In this document: one piece after another, positions 48,036 to 60,193 of the stretch
Position numbering within the stretch: position 1 is the stretch's first letter
How the letters are laid out: each line of letters starts with the position of its first letter
NCBI RefSeq assembly: GCF_019649055.1
Contig: NW_026570225.1
Coordinates: 1,054,001 to 1,118,000, forward strand
From: Paramacrobiotus metropolitanus
Taxonomy: Eukaryota > Tardigrada > Eutardigrada > Parachela > Macrobiotidae
DNA length: 64,000 bases
Direction: 5' to 3'
Program-made: the position numbers and the translations under genes
Notes under the pieces: model-generated
What the model was told of the DNA's origin: nothing
What the model saw: the letters and a program-made list of their open reading frames with translations, nothing else
Database searches by the model: none

Positions 48036-48107
48036 AAACGTAGCAAATCGCATCTCAAACGCTGTGTATCTCAAACGGTGACCTTTATCTTATGCGGGGT
48101 GATTACT

Positions 48108-49299
48108 ATGCCTCAACTCAGGAAACAACGCTCTCCATCTCAATCCGCTCAGTCGGATTTATCGTCTTTGTCATCCTCCAGTTCGTCATCTTCCAGTTCA
48201 TCATCTTCGTCGTCCAGTACTGGATCGCAGGATTCTGGTAATACACGCTATTTTGTTGCTGATAAGCGCCATGCGTCTCGTTCCCCTTCCGTCAAGAAGA
48301 AGTCCCGTTCTCGTGTTCTGACACGGCAGAGTCGATCCCCATCGGTGGAATCATTGCTTCGCAAGCAACAAGACCTTACGGCACAACTGGAGAATTTGAA
48401 GAGAATCTCCCGGAACCAGACATCCGCTAAGCCTGTTGCATGTGGATCCAGTCGTTCTCCCAGCATAATTGTAAGTGACAATTCAGTTCCTGTCAGTTTT
48501 CCCAGATTGCCGGTAAAAGATCGGTTGGGTCCAAATCCGAATTTGCCGGCTGTTCATCCTAATATGGAATCTGCTCTCCGTAGCAACGACCGTTTTGTTG
48601 ATTTCACTGAGTTGTTAGCAGCTGCTGATTTCCAGTATTATGCTGGTCTTCACGACAAGTCTGCTTTCAAGCCTACCGCGATTACATCGTTCGAACAGTG
48701 GGTTAGTGCCTATGTAATTTTCATGGCGCATCGCTCTCACCATTACCCGTATATGCAGTTGCCCATGTTGAAATATCTTGGTGTCGTGACAAATCTTGTT
48801 CTGAGCGGGTACTCTGTTGCCCAGTGGTTAAATTACGACTATCGTTTTCGCATGGCCGCACGCACGCACGCACGCACGTGCGCAGCCAGGTAATGTGGCT
48901 ATGTGGGAAGAGACGCACAACGAGATTCTTCGCCAGTCGTCCCAGATGCAACAACATCATGTGCAGCAACCTTTCGATTACCGACCGCGCCGTAATACTG
49001 ATTATCGTGCTTGTCATGTTTGCCGACTTACCGGACATATGGCCCGGGATTGTCCTGAAAAGCTGGTGAGTGACGTAGCTGAAGCTGCTCGTAATAACCA
49101 ACTTTTTCGTAACCGGCCGGCTGTCGCCGGCAGTGAGCGTAAAGATATCTGCTACGAGTACAACGAAAGATCTTGCTCCACTCCATGCCGGAACAAAAAG
49201 CGGCATTTGTGCTTCCACTGCGGCGCAGGCGGCCATGGCCAGTATTGCTGTTTTGCCTTGCATAATGCCAGAAAAGCCGGTAACTCCGTTGCGCCATGA
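48108..49299 (+). pseudogene. gag: Gag of the YR element, frame-shifted at a (CGCA)n repeat
   Basis: ATG at 48108. The N-terminus has a run of Ser residues, then RS-type repeats, then a globular part (FVDFTELLAAADFQYYAGL, EQWVSAYVIFMAHRSHHYP). At 48857-48880 the DNA is a CGCA tandem repeat, and the frame that carries the protein ends at TAA 48891. The next frame is open from before the repeat to 49299 and encodes the rest of Gag: a CCHC knuckle, CHVCRLTGHMARDC (CX2CX4HX4C), and a Cys/His-rich end with CFHCGAGGHGQYC. Loss or gain of repeat bases explains the break. It may be an assembly slip at the repeat. The end overlaps pol by 35 bases. Confidence 0.8.
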
Positions 49300-50854
49300 A
49301 GTTTTTGTTACCATGTTAGCACAACATCCTGATCGGCTGTTCGTACGTCACATTTCTAATATCCTTTTATTTGGAGCGGATATCGGCTATACTGGACCAC
49401 GCAGTTCTTGGTTTGTGCGCAATGCTCTGTCTGCGCATACTCATCATGATATTTTGTTAAAATCTGTCGAGCGTGAGGTATCGTTAGGCCACTCTGTTGG
49501 CCCATTCGATCAACCACCTCTACCTAATTTTGTTGTTAACTCTCTTGGTGTTATTCCTAAGGACTCGGGCGGTTATCGAATTATTAATAATCTTTCACGT
49601 CCAGCTGGTTGTTCTGTAAATGATTATATCGATCGTCCTACATATACCGTATCGTATTGTACTGTCGATAACGCAATTAAACATTTCAAAGCAGCTGGTA
49701 AAGGTGCTATTATGATAAAAACGGATATACAACATGCGTTTCGTTTAGTACCAGTTAGCCGGCATGATTGGCCATTACTGGGTTTCCGGATTGGTAATAA
49801 ATTTTACTTTGATGTCGTTCTTCCATTTGGCTGTCGGTCTTCACCTTATCTATTCTGTCTTTTCTCAGAAGCGCTACGCTGGATCCTGTTTCATGTAACT
49901 AAATACGTGTGGTTTCTTCATTATGTAGATGATTTCCTGTTTATTGGGAAAACTGACTCTGTTCAGTGCCAGGTCATTTACAACAAGTTTTGTGAATTAT
50001 GTTTAGCGCTTGGTTTCCCGTTAGCTGCCGATAAGACGGCAGGTCCGGCTACTTGTTTGACATTTCTTGGTATCCAACTTGATTCTGTTTCCGGTACTAT
50101 TTCTCTGCCAGATAAAAAGTTAGAAGATATAATTACTGTACTCAATTCCTGGGTAAATCGCAGCTCGTGCACTGTCACAGAACTGCAAAGCCTTATCGGC
50201 AAGTTGCAATTTGCTGCCAAGTGTATTCCCGTTGGCCGCTTATTTTTAAGACGTATGATTAATCTGTTGCCTCAGTGCATATCCAAAGATATTGTGTTAG
50301 ACTTGCATTTTCACGCCGATCTTCAATGGTGGCGCGATTATTTACCGACTTGGAATGGTACCAACTCGTTTATTGATATCGATTGGTCTAATTCTGATGT
50401 TTTACATTTTTATACTGATGCAGCGAAATCCTACGGCTTTGGTGGATATTTTGCTGGAAAGTGGTTCAGCGGGCGGTGGCCAGCCAGCGTTGATATCTCT
50501 AAGTGCAGTATTGCTTTGTGTGAGTTGATTCCTGTTTATATTGCATGCGTGTTATGGGGTTCCTCTATTACCGGCAAGAAAGTTTTGTTGCATTCCGATA
50601 ACCTTGCAGTTGTTCAAGCGTGGTCTAAATTTTCCTCTCGTAACGCTGATATTAACCGGATAATGCGTAAAATATTTTACATCGCCGCACAACATAACTT
50701 TAATCTTAAAGTCGAACATATTTCTGGCTGCGATAACACCATTGCTGATACTCTGTCGCGTGGTCAGTTTAATAAGTTTTACGAGTTGTGTCCTGATGCT
50801 AATGCTGTTGCGGAACTCATTCCTGATGTCTTGGTTGATTTGTTTTTAATCTAA
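49265..50854 (+). CDS. pol: reverse transcriptase-RNase H of the YR element
   Basis: ATG at 49265 (MPEKPVTPLRHEVF), 529 residues, intact, overlapping the end of gag in a different frame. RT motifs: KDSGGYRIINNLSRP, IMIKTDIQHAFRLVPV (first catalytic Asp), VVLPFGCRSSPYLFCLFSEA, and YVDDFLF (Asp222, Asp223). LTFLGIQLDS follows. RNase H: HFYTDAAKSYGFGGYF, IALCELIPVYIACVLWG, LHSDNLAVVQAW and NTIADTLSRG. This is the DIRS-order RT arrangement, with RNase H directly after the thumb and no integrase. It copies element RNA to DNA. The stop TAA lies one base before the YR start codon. Confidence 0.93.
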   Translation: MPEKPVTPLRHEVFVTMLAQHPDRLFVRHISNILLFGADIGYTGPRSSWFVRNALSAHTHHDILLKSVEREVSLGHSVGPFDQPPLPNFVVNSLGVIPKDSGGYRIINNLSRPAGCSVNDYIDRPTYTVSYCTVDNAIKHFKAAGKGAIMIKTDIQHAFRLVPVSRHDWPLLGFRIGNKFYFDVVLPFGCRSSPYLFCLFSEALRWILFHVTKYVWFLHYVDDFLFIGKTDSVQCQVIYNKFCELCLALGFPLAADKTAGPATCLTFLGIQLDSVSGTISLPDKKLEDIITVLNSWVNRSSCTVTELQSLIGKLQFAAKCIPVGRLFLRRMINLLPQCISKDIVLDLHFHADLQWWRDYLPTWNGTNSFIDIDWSNSDVLHFYTDAAKSYGFGGYFAGKWFSGRWPASVDISKCSIALCELIPVYIACVLWGSSITGKKVLLHSDNLAVVQAWSKFSSRNADINRIMRKIFYIAAQHNFNLKVEHISGCDNTIADTLSRGQFNKFYELCPDANAVAELIPDVLVDLFLI

Positions 50855-50855
50855 A

Positions 50856-51782
50856 ATGAATCGGACAATAAAACGTTTACTCAGAAATCACATTTCTGAT
50901 GCGTCGCGCTCTGCCTATAGTGTGGCTGTATCCGCTTACTCTAAGTATTGTCTAGCGAATAACTACAAGTTTCACCGGTCCACTCTACTTCGCTTTATTG
51001 CCCATCTGTTTGATCGTGGCATTGCATATTCCACTGTACGTGTTTACATTGCCGGCATCTCTAACTGGCTGAAAGAACATGGCCACACTGACTTCACTAA
51101 GACATTAATTATTGAACAAGCAATTAAAGGGTTTGCTCGGCTCCGTCCAAATCAGCGTGATCAAAGACAACCGATATCTCTCGATGTTATGAGATTAATT
51201 AAGGCGCGCCTTAATGATTCTCAGCTGGCATCTTATGATAAGGTGTTGTTCTGGGCGGCTTGTAATGCTGCATTCTTTGGCTTTTTACGTCCTGGTGAGT
51301 TTACCGTCTCTCACACTCACTCGTTTCGTGCTGGTCGCACTCTCCTGCTTTCTGATCTTATCCTTGGTGGGAATTCTGTTATTGTGACCATAAAAAGATC
51401 AAAAACAGATCAGATGTCCTGCGGCTCTCGATTATCTCTCTCATCTACTAAGCGTTCCGTCTGTCCATACCGCGCTATCTCGAAATTCTATGCACTGCGT
51501 TGCGGCATTGGCTTTTCTAATGTTTACCCGTTTTTCATGTATCCTAATGGCACATTCTTATCACGGTCTCGATTTGCTGGTACTCTTAAACTACTGCTGC
51601 ATGATATTCCTTATGCCTCCCATTACACGCCGCACAGTTTCCGTATTGGGGCGGCAACCGTCGCGTCGGAGCTTGGATGCTCTCCCACAAGGATCAAACG
51701 TGCCGGTCGTTGGAAGATCCAAGTGTACTCCCGCTACATCCGATCGGTTCGGGCGGTAGAGGGGCTTCGTCCCTACAAATGA
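50856..51782 (+). CDS. tyrosine recombinase (integrase) of the YR element
   Basis: ATG at 50856 follows the pol stop by one base. 308 residues, intact. N-terminal SAM-like DNA-binding part (AYSKYCLANNYKF, RFIAHLFDRGIAYSTVRVYI). Catalytic residues: Arg145 in FLRPGEF, a basic beta-turn Lys in TIKRSKTDQM, His260 and Arg263 in HSFRIGAAT, Trp in GRWK, and Tyr294 in YSRYIR as the likely nucleophile (Tyr291 is an alternative). It integrates a circular DNA copy by site-specific-type recombination, without target duplication. It ends in TGA, followed 17 bases later by B1. Confidence 0.92.
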   Translation: MNRTIKRLLRNHISDASRSAYSVAVSAYSKYCLANNYKFHRSTLLRFIAHLFDRGIAYSTVRVYIAGISNWLKEHGHTDFTKTLIIEQAIKGFARLRPNQRDQRQPISLDVMRLIKARLNDSQLASYDKVLFWAACNAAFFGFLRPGEFTVSHTHSFRAGRTLLLSDLILGGNSVIVTIKRSKTDQMSCGSRLSLSSTKRSVCPYRAISKFYALRCGIGFSNVYPFFMYPNGTFLSRSRFAGTLKLLLHDIPYASHYTPHSFRIGAATVASELGCSPTRIKRAGRWKIQVYSRYIRSVRAVEGLRPYK

Positions 51783-51798
51783 CTCGAGTTTGGGGTTT

Positions 51799-51918
51799 GG
51801 GGGTTGTTGTAGAAAGGGCTTATGGGATCCGCTGCGTCGGTCACCTACGCCTGAGCTACGTTCATACGCCCAAAGTACCAATAAAACGTTATTTCCGGTT
51901 CGTGCCCGGCGCTGCCTT
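51799..51918 (+). repeat. B1 direct repeat
   Basis: GGGTTGTTGTAGAAAGGGCT to GCTGCCTT. It contains CAATAAAACG, a likely poly(A) signal. Compared with B2 it has about eight extra bases (CCCGGCGC-like) near the end. Confidence 0.88.
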
Positions 51919-52137
51919 AAAGAGAATTAGCGGAGCTAATTCCTGTTAAGGCAGCAAAGGAGGAATAGGCGGGACTATGTCTCCTCGTTGGACAGCGGTC
52001 ATTTGACATAGCACTATGTGTGGTTTCCTGTTAATGTTAATGTGACTCTATATAAGCCGATTTCCTCTGGCATGTACTTGTAGCGTTGTGATTCAGTTGC
52101 TTTTGCAGCATTACCGTATGTATTGTCAAATCGTATC
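51919..52137 (+). repeat. A2 direct repeat
   Basis: Copy of A1, including the GAATTAGC-GGA-GCTAATTC palindrome and the TATATAAG box, with TTAATG duplicated. It directly follows B1, forming the B1A2 internal repeat used as template bridge in elements of this class. Confidence 0.9.
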
Positions 52138-52169
52138 TCCCGCCCACCCTCCCCTTGTTGTTTATGGAG

Positions 52170-52283
52170 GGGGGTTGTTGTAGAAAGGGCTTATGGGATC
52201 CGCTGCGTCGGTCACCTACGCCTGAGCTACGTTCATACGCCCAAAGTACCAATAAAACGTTATTTTCGGTTCGTTGCCTTAAC
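52170..52283 (+). repeat. B2 terminal direct repeat
   Basis: GGGGGGTTGTTGTAGAAAGG to GTTGCCTTAA, copy of B1 and the right end of the element. Host sequence (CATTGGATTTTTAAC) follows. Confidence 0.88.
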
Positions 52284-52998
52284 ATTGGATTTTTAACATT
52301 GGATGCAACACCTGGTGAGTGAAAATATTGTTTTTTATGCTAATTACAGCACATTTATATATCGTAAGTATATTGTACTGACAGCAAGTCAATAATATGT
52401 TCAAATACATACGGTTCAGTTGTACAAGCGCTTGATTTAGTGTATCGTGTACGGTCCAACTGTGCACACACATTAATTTTCTCATTTAGACTTTGTCCAT
52501 ATCATTTTTCACAAGACCTGCTTGCAGTACTTAGTACTAGTATCTTGCTAATTAATTTTGTATACATTTTAACAGCTTGAGGAATCCAGCTACAGATACT
52601 AGAATTAATCAAGTGACGCCATCCAGAGTACAATAGATTAAAACACCATAATACTGATAAAGAACGATGACAGCGCTCAAAATAACCTTGATGCATCATA
52701 TATGTTATTTGTATTAATACCTACACAAACAAAGCATTTCCTAATCTAAATCGAATTATTTCAAAATCTAATACAGATACAACGATCAGCAAACTGAATC
52801 TTTGTTTTGCCGCAATACACAACTGCAGGTCAACTACACGATCTAAATACAAGTACGGATACTACAAGTAACGTACTATTTCTTTTGCGTTGTAATTATG
52901 AAATTGTGAGGAATATGCATAATACCGGGAAAAACGATTTGAAGTAATCGTGCATTAGCTTAAGTTTCATAACTATACAGCAAATAGTGAACTCCGAT
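52284..52998. other. 3' flank of the transporter gene
   Basis: AT-rich DNA between the YR element and the stop codon of the minus-strand transporter. It should hold the transporter's 3' UTR. No gene or clear poly(A) hexamer on the minus strand was identified. Confidence 0.4.
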
Positions 52999-55900
52999 TT
53001 AGGTGTGCATAGCAGCTGCAATGTGGTTGCCGTTGTTCTTGACATTAGCGTGCAGATCCATGGCCATAATACTGGCGGTACGACTCCGCGCACGCTTCTG
53101 CGCATGCGTATCCCGGTATGGGGTGATCAGCTTTTTTAATCGCTGCGAAACAACGCTGACATTAGTAGCACGGTAATTAAGTTACATATGTACAAGAGTT
53201 GCTGAGGTCGCGCACACCTGTAAGGGTAACCCGGGCGTCCTGATAAATTTAATAATGGCCACAACCGGCATGCACAACATCGATACCGCAGCGATGCACC
53301 ATCCCAGCGCGTTGGCCCACGTCGGATACTTATAATCGTTGACCACCAGTGGCTCATAGTTGTAGATTCCATACAGGATTATAAACTAGTGAAAACAGTT
53401 ACAGGCCAAAACTATTTTGTGCAACAAGTGCCTCAGAGTATATGGCTCAGTTATACAAAAAAATGCAATGCCGACCATACATACTTTTATATATATGTGA
53501 ACTGTTTCTGTTTTCCTTCTTGGTTGTAAGTGAATCTTATAATGATATAGGTGTGTTCCTCGAAAGCATAATTATAATGGCTCACCCAAGAAATCCAAAA
53601 TCTAATATTTAGTAGGAATTTCGAAATAGTGTTTTCAATGGCTTACCAAAACAGCTAACGGAGAAACCCAGCGCCAGCATATTCTCCAGAATAACCCAGG
53701 CGTAAATCCCAGCATTTCGCGAATGTCCTCGCATATGCGTTTTTGACCTGTATATGTGGACCATCTTGTCAGAAATTTGGTTCTGTACGTGTGTATAAAT
53801 GTAATTTCTAGTGCTGCATCAAATTGAACATTGATAAACAAGGTAGACTACGATACTACGTAATTGTTATGTCTCATTTGACAAGTTACAACCCATCCTA
53901 CAATGCAGCATTTGATAGAAGACTTAAAATCGTTACTTTTACAGTACATCTTCACTGCCTGAAATTTTGTTTACAAACCATAAATCCAGGATACGGCAAT
54001 GCACTCTAAGAAAACCGCTAACATTAGCGAATATCCAGCTGCATAGGAATCCAAAAGTTGCACAATGTAAAATCCTCCCTAAATTTATTCAGAAACTAAT
54101 TTGTGGTTTATTAAACAACATGCACTAGAACGACAATATAAAGACGCTAGGTTAAAGAATTAAACATCGAAAAAGGGGATAGGTAATCTTGTCATGGCCT
54201 TATTCCTCTTATAAGCAACGAAATAAGCAGTAGAAGATATGCAATATGTCTTCACGTTAACTGATTTCGGGTGAATGATTACCATATATAGGGAGGCAAA
54301 CCAGGAGTAATCAAGATTCAAGAATAATTTTTAACCATGATAACCATGATATATTTTAGCAGAAGTACTGGCTAAAATATATAGATATAAAATGCTGTTA
54401 TAGTTTATAAGTCAGTCTGTACTGTTCTCACCTGAGTGCAAGTTGCCAATCCGGCTGCGAAAAAGTAGAAAGTGAACAAGCATCCGACAAAAATCTCCCG
54501 ATGTTTTTCAAATAGTGGAACCTCATCGCTGACACCGGTAATAACGGCTTCGGAGCCGGCAAAAGAACTATCCAGACCAATGGTCAGTAGCATGAGGAAG
54601 AAGAACACCGACCAGAATGCCGAACCCGGCATAGTGGCCAACGCTTCCGGATAAACCACAAACACTAGACCAGGGCCTTCCTTTGCCACATCCTCCACCT
54701 TCTTACGCACTTTCCATGCCATATAGCTGTTACATTAAATTTCATGTTAAAAGTTTGGCATGTGCTTATTTTTAAATTCAATTTGTACACTCTCACGCTG
54801 CCCGTAATGGCACTTGTTAATGAGAATTTAGCACTGTATTTCACCAAGAACAAAGCGAATAATGTGAAGGTCATGAAAGGTTGCATAGGGCAGTGGAGAG
54901 TGACAAAATCCGTTTTACTTCAGAAACTTTACCCAAGCACACTGAAGATCACCAACCCAGATAGGAAGGAAGTTAACAAATTGATACAGCTTGTTAGGAT
55001 GGCATCGCTGAAAACGGTTTGAGCAAGAAAGACTGTACGTCAAGTATCAATCCAGTTTGTATTATAGGCCTCTTTTGTGCGCACTTACTAGTAAACGTTA
55101 TTGTTGAATTTATTGTAGGACGCAAACGCCAACAATACCTGAAGCATTCGGAAAAGATTGTGTTAATTATTTCAAGATCTGTTAGGAAACTGATTGTATG
55201 CATGCTACAACTGTTCTGTTTCAAAATCGAATATTTCGCGGAAGACGTAAAATCAAACTATAACTTTAGTTTTAGATGCAATAAACACTACAGCGTTATC
55301 GTAAAACTGATGTCTTAAAGCAGTTAAACTAATAGCATCTGATTAGTAATTGTTATTGTATAACGTAACTACCCAAAATACTCGCAAATTATCAGTTTTG
55401 GCTGCAGTACTTATGTTTGTATGTGCAAAGGCTAATCGAACTATGCGTACCCCAAAACCAGGTCCAAGAGAGAAGAAAACCTGTGTCGCGGCATCGACCC
55501 ATACCTGCAAAATTTTCAAAAATTAATATGTGCGACTGTGAATGCGGCATGTAACCGCGTGCGCCTAAAGTTACGTATTTTATCAGTTAACCCCTCTTCC
55601 TTCGGGAACTGTGCCCGTTAAAACAACGCTTTAATTTTATTTAAAGACACAACAAAGGGTTTCTTTCGGCGTTCCTCGTGGAAGGTTTACGAAAACGTAG
55701 TGACCCGGATCCAAACTAACGAAATACGGTATGCCAGTGAAACTTATTAAAGCTTTTAGAAATTTTTTGGCATTGTAGAACGGTACGTACTGTTTGACTA
55801 AGAATACGCACAAATGAAAACCGCAAATCAGTTGATGTAATTTTTCAGATTTCTTAGTAAAGGAAACAATTTTTGATAGCAAAATCCTTAGTGTTTGCCA

Positions 55901-58900
55901 TAAGAAGCCGAATAGTAATGGTTTACTGTTTTATCTGTTGTATTCGGTAGTGAATATTACCGATGGCTTGTATAATTCCTCGAAATTGGGTGTAAGATAG
56001 TACATAATACCATCCAATGATCCCGGAAGGGTTACACCGCGAATTAGCAGGGCAATTAGACCGATCTGCAGCCATAATTTAGCTTGTTAAGGATGAATTA
56101 CATCACTTTCTCGCGGGAAACTTACGTAAGGAAAGACGGCTGTAAACCAAACAACCTGTAAAAAAACAAGATTCATGAACATATGTATACTGGCCCTTAC
56201 GATACAGTGCCACGTACCATGAGTTGTAGTTTTTCCCTAACGTTAACGTTAGTTTAGCTCGTTGTTAATCGTAACTCTTTAAGTATCGATCTGACCATTA
56301 CCCGGCAATCATGCCGGTTACGGGCCAACTGTAATGTTATCAAAGCAGGATATTTTTTATCGATTCCCAATACACAGATCTCCCGTTATGTGCCCTGCTG
56401 TCACTTGCGAACCTTTTTCTTTCCTTCGTTTACATCCACTATATTGCTCCTGCTGAGAAAGTAGTTTTACTTAGCCAGTCAAAACTTGCGCTTAGTATCA
56501 ATTACCATCCAGTAGGCATCTACCTGTGCAGGCAAGCGTAACCGCGCGCGTCTATTGTTAGGCATGAAAATGGCTTTTTCATGTAGTGCGCAAGCAAATT
56601 TCGTCCAATCACGTCAATCACTTGCTTAAACACTTCCGTTCTATCCCATCTGACCCGATGGAAGCCGAACACGCTATGTTTAATCGAAATATGTATCAAT
56701 CACACCTTTTTTCCTTTTGCGTAATTTAAGATTGCCTCAAACTGCCTAGAGTTGCTGCACTCCGTGAAACAAAAATATGCTTACGGATTCTTCAACTGGA
56801 AAAGGAAAATGCATACTTCAAAGTATTTGGACTTATTGTACTTAATACCGCTCAGCGTTTAAGTCCCTGTTAAGCGTTTTGAGGGATAAGCCAGGTTTTC
56901 GTTAGAATATTTTAATTTTTGCCAATTAAATACTGGCAAAATTATTGCTGGCACAACACTATAGACTAGGTATCTATGGCTTTGTACTAGTAATTCTTGG
57001 ATACGAGACGTATGTTAATGCCAGCAACCTTATCTATTTATCCTAAAAGTTTTTACTTATTTAATTAATATTATAATGTCGCGGACTGAGTGACAGCGAC
57101 TAGTTGTATTCTTCCCCACACTGCCGTACTACATTAGAGTCTGTTCAGGATATCTAGTTGCCATACCTTTCCGGAGGATAAGACACCCTTCCATAAACTG
57201 AAGTAGCAAATGATGTATATGGCTAATAGACACAAGGCATTAGGCCAGAGCACAATTCCTAGATCATCCAGACCGGAACTTTTATGCACCTCCAAGACAG
57301 AGCGACTGCAATATACATATGCGTACATTATAAAAAGATTAATTTAATTTTGGTCTTTTCGAATCACTGCTACATACCGGCATAAAGTTTTTTACTGTAT
57401 TGACATAAATAGAGTAATAATATTAGCAAAATTATTGCAACAAAATAATAGGCTAGTTGAACGGGAATGAAGTTATGCATAAGTGTTTTTGCTGAAAGTG
57501 ATGTTATTGTAGAAAAAACAATTCAAGAAATTAATAGACAAAAAGATACCTAAAAATTTTGCCGCTGTCAAAGAAGCTTCGCTTACTAAAAATACTCGTC
57601 AGCAGACGATCGGCAATGATTCGTTGAGATTGAAATGTTAGACTGAAGCAGTAGACAGGCTTCCAGGATGGCGGAGGGTGTAAAATTGTTGGCGGTTAGA
57701 TTAAAACCTAGCTTTGAGCGAAGACATGGAGAGATCTGCTGCGGCACCAGACTGGTGGCTGGTGCCGAAAGGTCACAGTTGAAATGCGATAACACTCCTG
57801 ACACATCTGTGACTTCATCGTACGCCCCCGTACAATCATCGGTGTTCCAGTCATTCCCACAAGTAGCCCAGGGAAGTGTCGAAGAAAAGGAAGCAAAAAA
57901 GAAGTATAATGCCCAGCTTAGGATTTGGTTGTAGAAAAGGTCTGCCAATTTATCCAATAAACATTTGTTAGGAAAATGTAGGCCGGCAATAATTACAAAC
58001 AAGACTGCAAACTGATACGTACCAACAAAAAACGAAACTACAACAACGGCAAGACCAACTCCTAAAACAAATACAACAATTAAATCCATATGTTATATGC
58101 ACGATATTCATACGGGCGATAATTGCTAACACTTCATATATCTTTTTTTGATGTAATTTTTGGCAGGAAACGTTAACGTTATTAATAATTCTCAAGTAAA
58201 TGCAGTAAGAAAAACTATAATATTAGACTGATATACCCCGTGAGTTGTTCATAGCAATGCTGCAACATTGATACAATATCAATATTGGTATTGCTCACAG
58301 CCATGTTGTTAGAAATTCTATTGTATTATATTATATTGCAGAGCAGCACTACCATGCCTCTGCCATATTTAAGATAGGGAAATTAAAAGAATTATACGAG
58401 TATAGTACTATTATATCGCGCGGTAGGTATCCAAGTGCTGCCATTTCACACAACAACATTACATATGCCATGCCTCTTACGGTATACAAAAGTATCATGT
58501 CAGTGCACTGTGAATCGTAATATACGCATCTGTGGTTTTGACGGGCGGTGTTTACCAATATTTCGCCATCATGCGGATCATTCGGCAAGAAATGCTAACA
58601 GAAACTATACCTTTGAAAAGGGGCACTAAGCGTCCCCAGCACGTCACAGCGCCTTTCCGATTGTACTGGCCCAACGCCAGCTCCAAATAGAATAAAGGAA
58701 CGCCACCTAAAAGCGGCTAGAACTTCCGGCACACTTGCAATTAAGGCGTTTTCACTGGCTGAATCAAGCCATAATAGCTATAATCCGCTATTTATTGATT
58801 AACGATAAGCTGCGGATAATGTGTACCACTCGGAAATATAAGCACAATGTTGACACAAAAGATGTTTGTTCGATGTCTTCGAATTTTTTTGCTTCAATAA

Positions 58901-60193
58901 CAACTTCAAAAGGAAAATAAAATTTTATATGCACATGGGTCACATGCACTATGCATACAGATATGTATTGTCGCATATAGGAATAAAAGCTACTGTACCT
59001 CCGACAACGTTTGTAAAGTTAAAAAATATTAAAAATGTCTAAATGCTGTATTACCAAACTTTTTACACCACTCTTATCTTTACAAGGATTGATTAGCTTT
59101 AGCGAACAGTTATGCATTAACGTATATTTTACGTATATTAATAGCGTATGGTATGGTTGTGGTTGTACAGTTATATCAGCATTAACTTCAAAAACAATTT
59201 CACAACAAAGTTGATGTATACTGCCTCTTTATTACCGCTTAATTATTTAATTATATTGAGAGGGGTGCACTATGTTGACTAAAGCATTAATATATCTATG
59301 CAGACAGTTGTATATGTGTATTGCACGATAGTATACAATAGATCAGCTAGCTAGACAGTAAAAATAGTTTACGGTTGCTCTTACCCAGTATAAAGAATAT
59401 CATGTAAGGCACCAAAAAAGCACCTGGAAAAAGAGTAAAGAACGCCTGTTAATTTGGGAGAAGGAAAAATCTATTGTACACTAAACAGCATACGCATATT
59501 TACATTATATAGGTTTGAATAATAAATGATAGGCAAACAACAGTCAACCAACAGCTGTGAGCCAGTTTTGTACAAAAATCACGTCTGTAAGCACGTGTAG
59601 CGTAAGGTCACTACAGCCGGGAACTCATAAACTTACCCCCGCCATTTTTGTAGCAAAGGTAAGGAAACCGCCAAACATTAGATAAATCCACAGAAAATCC
59701 GATTACACTATATTGATAACAAAAGCAACATACTGAGAATGACGCAAAACACAATCCAGTTTGTGACGCGATAAATTGGAATAACCTTAACAAAAAGTCA
59801 ATTTTCTTGTCCCATGTAACGCGCTCTTCCAGAGTAATGCAACTCAGTCGACGTACGGGATCACCGGGACTGGGCACTGCCAGTAAGTTATTGACTGGAA
59901 TGGTCAGGAGGTTGCCTTGTGTTGCAGCGGCAGTTGGACTGGTTAATGGACTGGTTGCGTCAAAATTTTCTATAACCAATGTTTAGAACGTCTTGTATAG
60001 AATGCTTATTTGACCTGTCAGGTGAAGTTGATTTATATCCGTAAAGCAAAATGTTTTTGTCGATTGCCAACAAGAGAGAAACATGAAAGGTCACACTCTG
60101 CTTCCTATTACCATCATCCACATTCTGCGTAAAATCGCGCGGTCCGTTGGCTTCCACCGGTGATCCGAGTGGTGTCTTGGTGAGGTAGACCAT
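52999..60193 (-). CDS. SLC6 sodium/chloride-dependent monoamine (dopamine-type) transporter
   Basis: Eighteen exons on the minus strand: 60193-60112, 59969-59786, 59707-59637, 59423-59385, 58706-58611, 58061-58023, 57941-57587, 57305-57167, 56155-56126, 56065-55961, 55504-55451, 55138-55089, 55007-54933, 54726-54432, 54078-53979, 53747-53647, 53385-53218, 53142-52999. All borders are GT-AG and phases agree: 708 residues. Start [13 protein letters not shown]1 reads [20 protein letters not shown]; its Asp is the amine-binding residue that marks monoamine transporters within SLC6. Other family blocks: [95 protein letters not shown], the [20 protein letters not shown] block and [10 protein letters not shown]. 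The extracellular loop 2 is long, with NIS glycosylation and Cys residues. It takes up an amine with Na+ and Cl- at the plasma membrane. [10 protein letters not shown] favours dopamine over serotonin type, but the substrate is inferred. Confidence 0.96.

Larger units (their letters stand above)
47823..52283 (+). mobile_element. tyrosine-recombinase retrotransposon with split direct repeats (PAT/Ngaro type, DIRS order)
   Basis: Layout A1 - gag - pol - YR - B1 - A2 - B2. A1 is 47823-48035, A2 51919-52137, B1 51799-51918, B2 about 52170-52283. All are direct and nearly identical. Split direct repeats of this form, a tyrosine recombinase in place of a DDE integrase and no LTRs are the defining traits of PAT and Ngaro-like DIRS elements. 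B2 ends CCTTAA and B1/A2 meet at CCTTAAAGAG, which fits integration of a circular intermediate. No target duplication is expected or seen. pol and YR are intact; gag has a frame shift at a tetranucleotide repeat. Confidence 0.93.

Noticed and set aside
58370-58500. Minus-strand sequence [16 protein letters not shown] as exon 6 of the transporter
   Set aside because: It has no usable GT donor in phase. The true exon at 58061-58023 encodes [13 protein letters not shown] and fits family sequence and phase exactly.
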